Assembly: GCA_035236585.1 (NCBI GenBank)
Contig: CP141127.1
Location: 76,117,495-76,181,494 of the forward strand
DNA: 64,000 bases
DNA from: Warburgia ugandensis
Taxonomy: Eukaryota > Streptophyta > Magnoliopsida > Canellales > Canellaceae
Reading direction: 5' to 3'
The notes below the pieces were generated by a model. That model saw only the letters and a list, made by a program, of their open reading frames with translations. It was not told the DNA's origin and searched no databases. The stretch's first letter is position 1. Every line of letters begins with the position of its first letter. Of this stretch, positions 1-16,266 are shown piece after piece. The position numbers and the translations under genes are program-made.

Positions 1-600
1 TGCCTAGCAACATGAGCTGGTCAATAGTATGTCTTTAGATGCATCACTACAATTTCATTAGAGTGTGTGGCCTTAGGAGACTCTGTCTATAGTATTAAGT
101 ATGGAATTAACATTCTTCTATTTAATCATTTTGTTATATGTAGATTGGGCATAGACTTTATATTCCTTTAGATGTTTGATGTTAGAAAAGAAAATATTAT
201 TGTAAACGACTAATTAACATCAAGAAGAATTTGACTTAACTCTACTAAGATTAGAATTATTGCTTGATTCAGTTTTACAACATAATCAAGTTATTGACTC
301 AGTTTTACAATGTTAGCTAGTCAATAGCTAATATATGAATGTCTTCTAAAGTGCCACATAGACTTGAGGATAGTGTGTGGCCTTTGAGGCTCCTCTATCT
401 AGTATTAGGTGTTACATTAGTATGCTTTCTCTTTAGTCCTTTAGCTGTAGGTAGCTTTGGCCTCAAGTGCATGATAATACTCTCTTCATCAGCATGAATT
501 TCATATCTATTTTAGCCATTTGAGGTTAGACAAGGACATATGTATTGCCATTGACCAACTAACACCAAGGGCATAAGGCTTAACCTTGTTGAAGTCTTAG
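1..600. repeat. Two diverged tandem copies of a ~300-bp repeat
   Basis: The phrase around 13-110 (AGCTGGTCAATAG, then GTGTGTGGCCTT, then CTATAGTATTA) recurs at about 314-410 as GCTAGTCAATAG, GTGTGTGGCCTTTG and CTAGTATTA. The following text also recurs in order (GACTAATTAACATCAAG near 208, GACCAACTAACACCAAG near 554). The offset is about 300 bp. The first copy may start before the window. No coding potential was seen. Confidence 0.6.
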
Positions 601-699
601 TTGTCTTTTTCGAACACTAAGTTGTATTTGTTTAAGATTTTTGTTGTTTAGGGTTTCTAAGTTGATGAACCCACTAAGTTAAAATTATTTGTCATTTTT

Positions 700-2700
700 G
701 AGAGTTTTTCAGTTGATGGGACCTATCTGATTAAAGTTCTTACTTTGTGGGACTCTTTTAGCTACGGGGCCAGTTTAGTTGAAGCCCTTAACTTTTGAGA
801 ATTTCAAGTCGATAGGACTCTTTGGGCACATGGCCCGTTGACTAGAATCCTTAATTTCTGGGACTCTTTGAGTTGCGAGGCCTACTTGGGGCAGAGTCTT
901 TGATTTTCAAACTATTTGAGTTGTAGGGTTTATTTTCTAGAGTTCTAATTTTTGTGACTCTTTGAATAAGTATAATTTTGGTTCTTTGTAGGACTCTTAG
1001 GTCTTAGAAATTTTATCCATCCTTAGGCTCTAAGGTCACTAGAGCTTTTTTGTTGGTTTAGGACTCTAAGATCATAAGACTTCGAATCAATTAAGGACTT
1101 TAAGGCTTCCATAATTGCAACCATTCAAGAACTTTTAGGTACTTGGACTTTAGTCATCTAAGGTCTCTAGTATCTCTTGAATTTTGTTCTTTTAAGGACT
1201 CTTAGGTCATAGGAATTTTAGTCAACCAAGAACTCTAATATTGTTAGATTTCGTATTGATTCAAGAGTCTTAGTTCACTTGTCTTTGGTTTGGACAAGGT
1301 GTCTTGTAATATAGGAGTTTGGTTTGTATAAGAAGTTTTTAGTAATAGGGCTTTTACTAGAGTTAGAAATCTTGAGCTTGGGACTTAGACTAGATTTAGA
1401 AGTCATAAGCTATAGGATTTGTACTGGAATTAGGAGTCTTGAGCTATGGGACTTTGATTAGAAGTCTTAAGCTATAGGACTTCTACTGGAGTTAGGAGTC
1501 TTGAGCTATGGGACTTTGATTAGAATTAGAAGTCTTAAGCTTTAGGACTTTCATTAGTATTAGGAGTCTTTGAGTTATAGGACATTGAGCTCATTAAAAA
1601 GTCTAGAGCTATTGGACTCTTGTTAGACTGAGTTGGTTCAGGAGTCTGATGACTTTGAACTCCATAAAAGGACACCCAATTTTGTGTGTCAATTGGACTT
1701 TAACAACTATTGAATTTTGTAGTATCAAGAGTCTTTCAGTTGCTAGATTCTAGATAAGACTAAGAATCTTTTGGGTATAATACTCTAGATGCTACTAGGA
1801 GTTTGGATAAGTCTAGGAGTCTTCAGGCTTTATGACTATGGATATGTGTGGGAATTTTTTGGGCTTTAGGACTTCGCATAAGTCTGTAAGTCTCTAGGAT
1901 TTAGGACATTGGGTAGGTTTAAGACTTTGAACTAATTTAGAAGTCCTCAAATTATTGGACTTTGAATAAAGTCAAAAAGGGAAGAGAAACTGGGGCCCAA
2001 TTTTATATGATAATTGGGGTCCACCAATTACCAGTCTTGAATGTCAGAACTTTGATGACTTTAGGACGTCAAATTTAATTTAAAAGTCTTATGATTATAG
2101 GACCCTAGGTAAGTTTAGGAGTCTTTAAACAATAGGGTTCTAATTTAAAATTCCTCAAACTGCTATGAGTTTTATACACCAAATGGGGCCCATTGATTAG
2201 GACTTAAGAGTCTTATAAAGTTAGGGTTCTTATGAATTTAGACTTCAAAATTTAGAAGTCTTGGAATTGTAGGACTCTTGAATAGATTTGGAGTCTGTAA
2301 ATGACAAGACTTTGAATAGATTAAGAGTTCTTGAATTATTGGACTTCAAATTGATATTGGAGGCCTAGAACTTTAGAAAGTGGTTGACTTTGAAGTCCTA
2401 GCTCTTTAGAACTTTAAACTACATATCTAGATTAAATTAATTTGGAGGCCACATGTTCAAGTCCGATTAAAACTCTAGTTAACATTAGGACTTCCGATTC
2501 ATTTAGGAGTTTTATAGTATGAGTGTCCAAGTTCTCTTAGGAAACATAAAATTGTGACACTCTATAAGAGTTTTATGTTGATGGCACTTTCTAAGATTTA
2601 TCTGGATCTAGTCCTAGCTAGATTGGACTTTTAGGGTCATAGGCACATATGACTCCCTTGGAAAGGGAAAAATGGATGCCCAATCATGGTTATTGATAGG
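700..2700. repeat. Degenerate minisatellite field of GGACTTT / GAGTCTT words
   Basis: For about 2 kb the sequence is built from variants of TAGGACTTT and AGGAGTCTT, spaced roughly 25-35 bp apart. The order is best kept at 1360-1600, where TAGGAGTCTTGAGCTATGGG occurs at 1431 and again at 1493, a 62-bp higher-order period made of two ~31-bp half units. Conservation fades on both sides, as in an old tandem array that has decayed. No open frame runs through it. Confidence 0.65.
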
Positions 2701-3470
2701 GACCACCCTTATATCTTTTCTGGAGAATTTGGATGGACAAGATTTTCATGGCATGGTTAGCTCTATCCACTAAAGGGAAATTTACCGAACCTTAGTATTA
2801 GAAAAGAGCTTCTTTGATCATGACAAGCACTAATTAGAGAATGGAGAGTATGCTAAAACTTACGGAAAGATAAAGAATAAGTCTCTCACTATTGGGCATG
2901 GCGAGCTCTACCCTTAAGAGATAGATACTTGAAAAATGTAAGAAAGAGAATTGAAAAAAGAGATAAGAATCACCTTCAGAAAAAAGACTCTTGGAAAAGC
3001 TTTTGGGCAGGTTCCTCTTGGGTTTTCCTTACCTCTCTAGAGATTGTTTTTCTCATCATTTCTATCTATTTGATTTGGGTATGAAGGGATATTTATGGGT
3101 TTCTAGGAGCGAGAAGTTACAAGAGTTTTACAAAAGTGGGAAAGTAGAAGAGGTAGTTAGAAGAAATGAACATGGGATGGTGTGAGAAGCAGAGAGTTGT
3201 GATTGGCTAGGATTTTAAAAGAAGGAAATTGGAAAAAAAAAAAAAAAACGTATGGGATGGTGGAAATAAATTAGGGAAGTGGAAAATGTGATTGGTTGGC
3301 TAGTCTTTGAATGGGTGAGTGAGAAAGAGACTTCCAACTCATGTCTAACACACAGACAGACCTTAGGGCATTCCTCTAGGAATCCCTAAGAATTTGGAAA
3401 CAATTTGGTGGTTAGAAGAGAGAAGAAATGCCAGTATGGCAGTACTCCTAGTCAATAGTGGGTCCTTTTC
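2701..3470. other. Unassigned AT-rich sequence
   Basis: No recognisable gene. There is a 64-codon plus-strand open frame at 2991-3185, but it resembles no family I know and its codon use looks like its surroundings. A poly-A tract lies at about 3234-3248. Confidence 0.4.
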
Positions 3471-3743
3471 TCATGCATAAGTTGCATTCAAACTTAAGAA
3501 AGAATACTCATTAGAAGATTAATGTCCTACGGTATCTATGGAACCCCTTGGTTAGCCCTTTATTTGAAAGAGAAAAGAGGAATGCTTTGCTAAAAACACC
3601 CAGTTTTTCATGCATAAGTTGCATTCAAACTTTGAGAAAGAAAGTTAATTAGAAAACCAACATCCTAGGATGTCTATCCACCCACTTGGACTTCTTTTTA
3701 CTTGGGAGAAGATAGAGGGGTGTTTTGTCAGAAACACCCTTGG
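3471..3743. repeat. 137-bp tandem duplication
   Basis: TCATGCATAAGTTGCATTC begins at 3471 and again at 3608. The two units stay alignable to their ends (AAACACCC near 3594 and 3733), with substitutions and small indels. This is a local segmental duplication with no coding content. Confidence 0.8.
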
Positions 3744-4779
3744 GCTAGCACGACTATACTATGCAGTGTATTGCATAAGATACTTATATGCATTATAATG
3801 TAAATAAGAAAATTTCTCCTATTTGAATTTAATAAAAATAGTGTAAAAACTAATTTCAAGAGAAAAAAAGTCAACTCTTAGCTCCTAGTATAAAATCAAA
3901 ATTTTTGAGCTTAGGTCAAATTTCTTAAATTCAAATGCTAAGTGTATTTTTTATGATTTTAATTAAATTTCTAAAATTACATGTTATTGTTAAATTTTAA
4001 AATTGATAAGAAAACTTCATATTTATGTCCTCTGAAATATAATTTGTTATCTACTTGCATTTTTGTAAATTTTAAAATGTTTAATCACCAAACAACACGT
4101 CCAAATTGGCTTTTTTTATTCTTTTAAAACTTATTATATTGGCTTAAAGCACTTAAAAATTTTCAAAGCATAGTCTTAAGGACCCTTGAATTACTCTTTT
4201 GTAAAATTGTGCACATTAAGAGCATGGTCAAGACAATATTTTACTACCATCAAAGGTATAAGAATTTTAATACCAATAGACAAGACTTCTACAAATCAAG
4301 GCAATTTTCTCACTTCATTCAAATTCACTGAAGATGCAAATAATTTATCTTAATGAGTCCTGTTACAAACATAGGAGCCAATAAATATTGGGCAGTGTTG
4401 GTCCCAAATAATTTGGCATTCGCCTTGGAATACTATTGATCTCATGTTCAAGTCTTTTTTCCTTTGTTTGGGAGTTAGATTTAAAAGAGAGTGTGAGTTA
4501 TATGTTTTCTAAGTCTTGGCTATATATACCGTTTAGAAAATAAATCAAGATTATTTTAGTCTTTGAAGAAAATTTTCTTTGGTTGCAAAACAACCACAAC
4601 TGTGATTAATAAAATACCCTCTTTTGTAAAAGTTCTCCCTAGCTCCTCTTCACTGTAATCAAAATATTAGGAGAACTATGGGTTCTGGTTGTAAAAATCG
4701 TGCCCTATATTTCTTCCTTCTACCTTCATTACTTAAAAACTTATAACACCTTCCTGACTTGCTAATTTTTTATTAGAAG
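3744..4779. other. Unassigned AT-rich intergenic sequence
   Basis: No gene, RNA or terminal repeat was recognised. Part of 3870-3960 (a run resembling AAAATTTTTGAG.TTAGGTCAAA) resembles 16118-16160 near the right end of the 13461-16266 insertion, so some of this may be LTR-derived. Confidence 0.35.
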
Positions 4780-5194
4780 TCTTACACAAAACTCAATTTG
4801 ACGAACCTAGTTAAGAAGTATGCATCAAAATGCACTTCTTGAACATAGTTGAAGCTCCAAAATTGAGCAAGGAATATGGCAGGATTCAATCAAGCTTGAC
4901 TTAATATGTGCATTAATTGATTTGCATGATTAGAATCAATTTGTACATTAGTTTCCTGAATTTGAATGTCTTTATAATAATCATGAGAAATATAAATAGT
5001 AGATCATATCCATGAAAAGGTTTGGAAATAAAATCTTAAAGAATTTAAGGTGTAAGATTTTAATATTGACAAGATTGAATTGCCAGAAGGACTATGCACA
5101 TCTATAGAAGAATGATCATAAGAGCCTTGAAGAAAGGAGATTGAATTTCCAATAGGATTAGATGCTTTTATTGAAAAACAACCCCTAAAAGCCC
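4780..5194 (-). repeat. 22-codon repeat family A, copy 1, distal half
   Basis: This stretch aligns with 13051-13460. It holds two units of a 66-bp repeat (about 5065-5194) and a shared flank (GAAAAGGTTTGGAAA at about 5013 and 13276). Read on the minus strand, the units give peptides with the pattern (G)NSISFLQ followed by S.DVH.P.GNSI. Copy 1 is interrupted at 5194 by a solo LTR and resumes at 9115. The function is not recognised. It could be a coding tandem repeat of an unknown protein or transposon, or non-coding DNA whose period happens to be a multiple of three. Confidence 0.6.
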
Positions 5195-5788
5195 TATGAT
5201 ACCTCAAGTTTTACACAACATACGAATACCAATTTTTAAAAAGTTGTGATCCTTGGTTAAAATGTTGACTTTAAAAATCTACTGAAAAAAAAAACTTTGA
5301 ATAAAGCACATTCATTTCAAACCTGAGAGTCATACAACCTACAAAATTATGAATTTAATGGTGAAATGATATTCTCATTTCTACTGAAAATTTGACAGAG
5401 TCTCCTCTTTATTTTTGACCAACGTATTTAATGCATGCTATGTAACAACACCTAAAAAATACAATAAACATAAATACAAAATATAGGAGACTTAGTTTCC
5501 ACATCTATCTATCTAGATCATACACATTTTTGATAAAACCATATACCTCCATAGTAGAGTAAAATAAAAAAGAAATAACAATGCTACTCAAGGTTTGTCC
5601 ATACACAGCCATCACATCCAACTAGATGATATCCATGCATCCATGTCACAAAAGTGCAAACTATACACATATACGGTCCGTAAAAACCATATACATTGTT
5701 GAAATCTCCTCTGTGCACTGCTAAAGGCTGCAAAAGCCCTTACTTACTTTATACCTGCTTGCATTACCTGCTTTCTCTCTTTGTATCT

Positions 5789-5817
5789 GAGGCATTGCAA
5801 AAACATCGCAATGCCTT
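5789..5817 (-). other. Conserved LTR hairpin (copy in 5195 LTR)
   Basis: AGGCATTGC (5790-5798) pairs with GCAATGCCT (5808-5816), leaving a 9-nt loop. It is followed by the short palindrome-like AAGCTATGCTT. The same structure lies at the same relative place in the other family B LTRs. Confidence 0.7.
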
Positions 5818-6804
5818 AAACAAGCTATGCTTATGTAGGCAATGACAATAATAATAGTAATTTATAAATAATTAACACATATAAAAAGGTCATGTATCAA
5901 ACCTCAGGGCATGCGATAAATATCTTCTTCATGAAAATAGTTCTAGTATGATACCAAATATGAGAATAAAGAGTGATGAAGTATAGCATAATTTGCATCA
6001 AAACCAATTAAATCACTGGCAATAGCTAAGGCATCAAAGCTCATAAAAATGTCAAGAACAAGTCAATGCATCCACGCCACCTATGTGTTTCAAAACATGC
6101 TGAGTACACAAAGCCTCTCAAACTCATAAAAAAGCCAATATCAACCAATGTAACTCATGCCAACCACATGCTTGAATAGATGTTAAATCAACTAAGCTTC
6201 AAAGGCTCATAAAATATGCCAAAACCATGCCACAATAGAGTGTAAAAAATTTAGAGAATATATAGATGAATGTGCAAGTCATCAATACGGGTACCCTCAC
6301 ACATGAGTCCCAAGAGTGTTCTACACACTCGAATCTCTAATCATGAGTACTCATACCACTCTTCCACAAATTGTCATGCCATGGGTATATATGGAATATT
6401 CATCTTAGCATGCTCACCGTGCAATATGATATAATCAATCATTAAGAAATACATGGATTGCTATGCTACAGTAATAATCAGCTCTTAGGTCTATCAACTG
6501 TTGCTTCCTGTCGACACCAAAATGAGAGACTAAATGTTCGTCACGCATTAGGGGGCCGGGATCAGACCCAAAGTATGGATTACCCATGATATCACCCCCT
6601 ACAATTTTGTCATCTTTTAGGGCATGTGTCAATCATCATCATCATCATCACAAAGCTAGAGGAAGGGTAGCCAACCATATCAACCCTCTTAGCATAGTGT
6701 CCAGTAGGTAGAAACACCCATCATAAATCCACAAAAACATGAGAATCACGCAACGACTCATGGCCAAGGAATAAAATGAAATCCTTTAGTGAAATAATGA
6801 AACT

Positions 6805-6985
6805 AGGAGTGCCTGTGGCTTGCCATCCCAAGGCACTACTCCTCATCCTAAGTTTAGCCTCTCAAGGACTAGCCACCTAGCCTCCAAATGAAAAATAGGA
6901 GCACCCATGGCTCGTCATCCTAAAGCACTTTCTCTCATCCCAGGGTTAACCTCTCAAGGACTACCCAACAAGACTCCTCCGCCAA
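6805..6985. repeat. 93-bp tandem duplication inside the LTR
   Basis: AGGAGTGCCTGTGGCTTGCC at 6805 recurs as AGGAGCACCCATGGCTCGTC at 6898. Both continue to AACCTCTCAAGGACTA or TAGCCTCTCAAGGACTA. Differences are mainly transitions. This helps explain why this LTR copy is longer than its relatives. Confidence 0.75.
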
Positions 6986-9114
6986 GTATATGATAAAACA
7001 AAGGATAAAACAGGGTCCACATGCCTCACTATGTAATAGTAAATCAAATAATCATTTAGTGACTGCATAGTCATGAAAATCATACCAAAATCATGTAATT
7101 TCACTATCACATGTAACATATAGCTCAACATAGTCAAATCATGCATTCGTGAAACAATAATAATCAATGAAATAATGCACATGCGCATGCACATCAATCA
7201 CAAATAAGATAGGCATTTCAATAAGATTCATAGTTTATTGATATATGCATAGAATTCATTCATAAATACTAAGCTCATGCGATAAAAATTTGTAATTTCA
7301 AAACAGAAACAACCCATTATTTATTGTCATCACCTACCTCAGATGAAGAACCACTCGTTTGTACCTATCAAATCACAATTAGATTCAGACTCTACTCTAG
7401 ATCAGTTTGCCTTAGTCCTACCGATTAATTACATATTACATTTAGGTCTAACTTAGAAACCAAGTCATCTAGTTAATTTGGATTCTTAGTTATAAAATAA
7501 ATATTATATTTTCAGATCTTAATTTATTGTATTTCAATATGATCCAATGGTTCACAACCATGGGATCTCAAGGTGGGGCCCGCCTTAGTAGATTGATAAT
7601 CTATATCACACTTAACTGGGCCCTCTAATAACTATCAATTTTATTTGTTAATCATATCATAACATATTCTAGAGTTATCATACTCATATTAGGTCAATTT
7701 TGGATAATTATCATTTAATCAATTAATCGTGCACATTTTTTTTGCAAATTATGCATAATTTTAGCTAGTTACATCCAAATCAACCAAATAAAATGGTTAG
7801 GATGATTATCCTACCTTGCATAAGTCAATCTAAAGGACATCCAACTATTTGCATGGGCAAATGGTCAACTAGACATCTCCAAAGTGCCTGATCTATACTA
7901 TCTACAATGATCTAGTCACGATTGTCCTCTTGATCATCTTAGATTGAAGAATACATTAGTAGTTCTAGTTAGAATGTTTTAAGAAATCAATTGAATGATA
8001 GGGATCATCTATTTGGATACAATTTCAAACCTATAAATTCGATTAATCTCAATCATTGATCAAGATTGACGAGATTGCCTTAATCACACTTTAGATCGAA
8101 GATCTTTACTATAGATCTTGATCTACACATTACAAGGATTGTAATGAATGGTTTAGATCATGATGGATCATCGGATCGAACATACATCTGATAATCCAAT
8201 GTTTGATCAAGATGGTCAGATCTTCCTTGATTAGTGAATGAAATGTTGGGTTTTGCTTGTAACATTAAGGGAAACACGATGAATGGTTCAAATTTTTTGA
8301 TCCACCCCTCTATTTTTTTTACAAAGTTGCATGCTTGCTTCACCTTCTCTCTTTAAATTTTTTAACAAAATATTGTCAAATCATAAAGGAAGCTTGGGGC
8401 TTTTATTCCACTTGTATTGTTGAAGAAGATGAATAGCTCAGATCATCAATTTGGGTTGTTGTTGTTTTCTTCGACAAAATCAACATCTTTGGCAAGTGCC
8501 ATCATTGATTTTTTTGTGAGAAGTGGTCGTCTTAACGAGATGGAGGATGGCTCTTGATCATTTCTCCACAAAGAGTAAGATGGTTGGCTCAAATCATTTA
8601 TTTGACCCACCATTTTGTCGGACAACCATTGTCTTCCCCTCTTGCGCTCCTCACTCTTTTGCTCCTCCTTGATGGTGTCACTGGTTGTTCTCAATGAGAA
8701 TCCTTCCCCCACGCTCTATCTCCTCTTCCTCTCTTCCTTCTCCCCCTCTTTTCTTCCTGTTTCCCCCTTTTTTGTTCCATATCTATCAGCATAGAGTGAC
8801 AGTCATTGATTGTCACCTATCTTAAAAGGGAAGGGGTGCCGTTATAAAAAACGACTGCTCCTTTTAAGTAATTATTTATTTTTTTTACCAAAATGCCCTT
8901 CATATTTAAATCATTATATCTTCTCCATCTGAACTCTGATTTTAATGTTCTTTGTGCCGTTGGAATTGTCTCAACATGCACATTTCAAATCTGATGGCTT
9001 CAAAGGGGTCACTTTCATGGAATTCAATTTTTCATGAATTTAATTCCTGATTCTTATCTTAATTAAATATAATACAAGTACAACAAAAATAACTCAAAAT
9101 TGAGGGTTGTTACA

Positions 9115-9420
9115 AGCTCAAAGAAAGGAGATTGAACTATTAAAAGGACCATACACATTTATAAACAAACAATGTTTAGAACCTTAAAGAAAGGAAATTG
9201 AACTACCAGAACAGCCATGTGCATCTAGAATAGAGCAACCCTTATAACCTTGGAGAATAGAAATTGAAATACCAAAAGGATTGTGCACATCCATAGCAAA
9301 ACAACCCTTAGAACCTCAAAGAAAGAAAATTGAACAACTAGAACCATGTGCATTTATAGCTGAACAATCCTTAGAGCTAAAAATTAGAAATTGAAAAGAT
9401 CTAGAAGATTTGGTGAGTGG
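9115..9420 (-). repeat. 22-codon repeat family A, copy 1, proximal half
   Basis: Four to five units lie in tandem. GAAAGGAGATTG (9123), GAAAGGAAATTG (9189), GAATAGAAATTG (9255) and GAAAGAAAATTG (9321) are exactly 66 bp apart, then a shortened unit follows near 9381. On the minus strand each unit reads as a variant of the pattern GSKGCS...DVH.P...SISFL. In the register read, the first units are open and one unit carries a TGA stop. Six units are present in total when joined to 5065-5194 across the solo LTR. No known domain is recognised. Confidence 0.65.
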
Positions 9421-12400
9421 AGCCTAAGGAGGCATCCCCTTTATAGAGGTTTGCTCTCCTCTACTACCTTAACAAGAGCCAATATGAGACTATCACTTGT
9501 TGTCCCTTATATAGCAATATAGCTTTATATTCCTTATAAAAGTGGTGAAGTGGGACTAACTCATTAACTTACAAACAAATCCAATAATTTCACACTTGTT
9601 TTTTTAATTTAAAATAACTCAAAGTAATCTTTCCCCACTTGTTTTAACTTAAAAAAATTTAAAAATATTCAAATATAGAATAAAGGATTTGGCATCAGCA
9701 AGAACCTTGAGTATCAAGCCTCAAAGAACAACCATAGTCACTCTTTCTAACTTGTGATGGACCCTTCATGGTGAAATAAGCCAAGATAGGTGGGATTGCC
9801 TTTGCAGTGAAGGGCATGACAACTTATAAAATATTTCCATATAGTCAATGTCATTCAAGAATGTAAAATAGTTTGCAATGAGTTTAAGTAAACAAAAAAA
9901 AAGTAAGATAGTAGAGATATGACTCAAAGGAAGGCTAAGCATTCAATAAGATCCTTACATTAGTGAAAGTGAACATAAGGTCACCTCCTCTATGGTAATC
10001 CATGCTACCATTGATGAGTTCACTCAAGTCATAAAGCTTGCAATGTAGAGTAATTGAAGACACTACTAACTCTCCATAAAACTACTAGTGTTCTCCATAT
10101 GGATTAATTTCTCAGCTTCAAATTACAATTGCAAAATCATGTCTTGTATTATATCACCATGTAGTCATAGTACTTTAGCTAAATAAATGGGCTCTCAATT
10201 ATGCTTTACTAGCTTTCAGTAGCTAGGGTGTTTGTCATAAGTCCAATTGATTAAGCTCTCTAAGAATCTTTTTACAATTTCTAGACAATGTAAGAACTAG
10301 ACATTATCTTCTTTGATAATATTGATTCCCATGTTTACATTAGTTGCATCTAAATCTATAGATCAAACTATTCTATATTAAATCCTTCCCAAGGATTAAG
10401 ATCAATTCCATAGGATCACAACCCATCATGGCCATTATACACTTAAATATGTCCCCCCCCCCACTTGGTTTATTGTATTGGATACATTCACATCTCCCAA
10501 GTTTTCAAGCTCTTGCCTTGACATTTATCCAACTCTCATGCTGATATAATTTTCTAATAGGAAAAATTCCTATGTCACCGTTGTCTTTATAGACTTTGAT
10601 AATAGATACTGCCTCAACAATGATAAATCTTTGATTAATGTTGATCAAATATTTAATGGCTATTTCTTAGTAGCCATTTTTGTTTGTTTGCTTGAATCCC
10701 TCTTCTAGTAACAACTTAATTAACATACTCATTAGTAGTACCATTGTAGTCATCACTTATAGCTTACTATTGCATTATAGGGATAACAATTTTATGGAAC
10801 CCAAAATATAATAGTTAGGAAATGATTTCCTTGGCTTTCAAGCATACATGGCTCAAATTATTTGGAGGTTTTTCTCCATCTATTTACAATCGTTTAGTAT
10901 TCACAACCCAATTTGAATTCAAATTTGGGGTTTGACAAACTTGTAATCATAATTAATGAATGCACCAAGATCGGTTATCTAACATCCTAAAGTTGACTCA
11001 TTTTACCTATGATGTCACAAATGCAAGGGCATCCACAATTTCAGAATTGATGGACTATATACTTCCACAGTATTTTAAATATATCTTAAATCAATCTTTA
11101 ATGTCTTGATCTATGAAGCACTATCACCCAATTAGATCTTAATGTCTTGATTAAACTCAAGTGTTTGGAAATGATTTATCCATTATTGACATATTGATTG
11201 TCAGATCTTGTTATTTGAACTCATAGAAATAGAGTTTGCAGTAGCATTGTTGAGCTCATGTAACTAGAGTGCAATTAATTTGATAAATGTTCGCATGTCA
11301 TTTCCATTATAAATTGATGACGGTTGTGATTTGTAGCACTTTCTCCCAATTATTTACCTATCTTTGTACAAATAAAACCAACATAACTTATATCAAGTTG
11401 ATATGTCTTTCTATTCAAAGTTTTAGAATGTAATGAAATGAAGTGAATTTTCTTATTTATAATCATAGATGTCAAATATCCACCATTAGACTTTTTTTGT
11501 CTATAACTAAGAAAGTATTAAACTTAAACAATTTATGAATTTGTTACATGGATGTCACCACTTGTCATGTCATTGCTTTTGTAAATGTGGTGGTGTTATC
11601 TTTTATCACAATACAATAATATCACTCCTTGAAGAGTTCATCCTTTTACTGAATGAAGGAATTTCTTCTACTTCATTTTGACTAGTTTTTAAAAGAAACC
11701 TTATACTAGATGAAGGAATTTCTTTTGTTTCATTTTGACCAGTTTTAGAAGGTAATGAACTCTTCATAAATTAACATTAATAGTCCATAAAATTTCAAAT
11801 TTGAACATTTATAGGCTCAAGTAGTATCCAATAAAGATGCAATTCTATCCCTCGGTATTACACCTTGGAATCTATGTATCCAGGTAGAATGACCAGTTAT
11901 AATCTAATGAATAAGTATTTCTTCTTTGAGCCAGCCACCTTTTTAGCTTCTACTGATCAATTTCCCCTAATACAATTTTTTTATAATTACCATTTAGCCT
12001 ATGCAATCTAGTTATGTAACTATGTCCCAATTTCTTTATTTAATGAGAAAAGCTATTCTGATACCAGAATTCATACTCATTACCTTTTAGTTGCAGTAAG
12101 GTCATTGTCTTTTTTCAAGAGGTGAAGCTTAGGTTGATCAATTATCATAGTTGTAGTTTAGTTCCTTCAAAATTTTAATGATAACCTTAATGTTCTAACC
12201 CCCACTATTCTCTACATTTGGAATAATGTAGCACGCTATCAAGTACTGGGTTGTAATGACACCGATTTAGATTTATCTTGCACTGACATGTATAGGAAGT
12301 AGTTGGCAAGATTTTCATTGTTCCATTCACTATGTGTTGTTAAGGCAATATCACTGTCGTGGACAAATAATAATGGTGGGACACGCTTTGAATTTCCTCT

Positions 12401-13050
12401 TACGAGAATATATTCACAAATCAAGTAGTCAATTCCTTTGGTGTGTTTTTTTCTTAAGTTAAATAATTTACTCGAATCTTTTGTCTTTTAGAGAAATGTT
12501 CTTTCCTCAAATATTTTTCCAAATATAAAGGTGAGAGAGTGAAACTTTTATTCAATATAGAGAAGTAGTCTTGAGACAATTCACTATTTATTTGCTTCCC
12601 TTTTATTGAAGAGTCTCACATTGGTTATTCAAAATCGGTAAACTTTCTCAAAATTGAGTCAAATTGTATGTCAAGTTTTCAATCCCAAAGAACTTTCCAA
12701 ATATTGTATCCTTATTATTTCTAGGCCACATGTAAATTTTCAAAAATCAAAAGAATTTCCATAAGAAATTTCCATCTTAGGTAAGAAACTTTATTTTCAA
12801 GATTCTAACAAGAAATTTTCCTTTGAAGCTTTTAACAAATCCTTTCTTTGAAGCATCCTTCTTTGAAATGATCTCTTCGTAATTGTAAAGCTTAATCTTA
12901 ACTCAATATTATGCCAATAAGAAGTTTATGTATTTGCAATACTTAGAACGAAATCAAGAGTAATTCAAGATTTTCATTCTTATATCATATATCAAGTTTC
13001 TAAATATATTATTCGCTTTTAAAGATTCATGCTTCCACCATTTTCTAGTT
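9421..13050. other. Unassigned AT-rich, probably transposon-derived sequence
   Basis: No gene was recognised on either strand. There are no long frames and no polymerase, integrase or transposase motif that I could read. Local features are a C tract (10452-10462) and a tandem duplication at about 11651-11755, where ATGAAGGAATTTCTTCTACT recurs as ATGAAGGAATTTCTTTTGTT. Confidence 0.4.
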
Positions 13051-13460
13051 CAAGGAACTTTATCTTAGAAGCATGTGTCAAATTGTGCTTTTTGAAGATA
13101 GTTAAGGCCTCCCAAATTATGTAAGGACTATGCTAGCTCTATCTCCAACATTCAACTAGGCCAGAGCTAATTTGATCTCAACTAATTTGCACAATCATAA
13201 TAAGTTTGTAATTTAATCTTTTGAATTTTAATGCTTTTATGATAATCTTAAAAATCCAAATAATAGATCAAATCTATGAAAAGGTTTGGAAACAAGATAT
13301 CAAGAATCCAAGGAGCTAAAAGGACTAAGCACATCCATAGTAGAACAACCCTTAGAACATAGAAGAAAGGAAATTGAATTACCAGAAAACCACATGCATC
13401 TATGGTAGAACAACCTTTAGAATCTTGAAGAACTGAAATTGAACTATTAAAATGACCAAG
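13051..13460 (-). repeat. 22-codon repeat family A, copy 2
   Basis: Homologous to 4780-5194 plus the first units at 9115 onward. It shares the GAAAAGGTTTGGAAAC flank (about 13276) and about 2.5 repeat units (AGCACATCCATAGTAGAACAA near 13327 and a second near 13390). The minus-strand translation shows SKGCSTIDACGF and SSISVLQ in one frame, with a frameshift between units. It ends abruptly at 13460 within a unit; the expected continuation (CACATCTATAGTAGAAC) appears at 16267. Confidence 0.6.

Positions 13461-16266
<2,806 letters not shown>

Larger units (their letters stand above)
5195..9114 (-). mobile_element. Solo LTR, family B (about 3.9 kb)
   Basis: The left end TATGATACCTC corresponds to TGTGACACCCC at the start of the 24712 and 31112 LTRs. 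The right end GGTTGTTACA corresponds to their GGATATTACA. Shared landmarks occur in order: GAGTCATACAAC (about 5327), GACAGAGTCTCCTC, and TTGTATCTGAGGCATTGC (5781) with CAAGCTATGCTT. The flanks are AGCCC (5190-5194) and AGCTC (9115-9119), a 4/5 match to a target-site duplication. Joining the flanks restores a continuous family A unit, which independently confirms the insertion. The copy is longer than the 2.32 kb LTRs at 24.7-33.4 kb. Strand is inferred from the complete element of the same family. Inside I see no gene; the open frames are short and unconserved. Confidence 0.8.
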
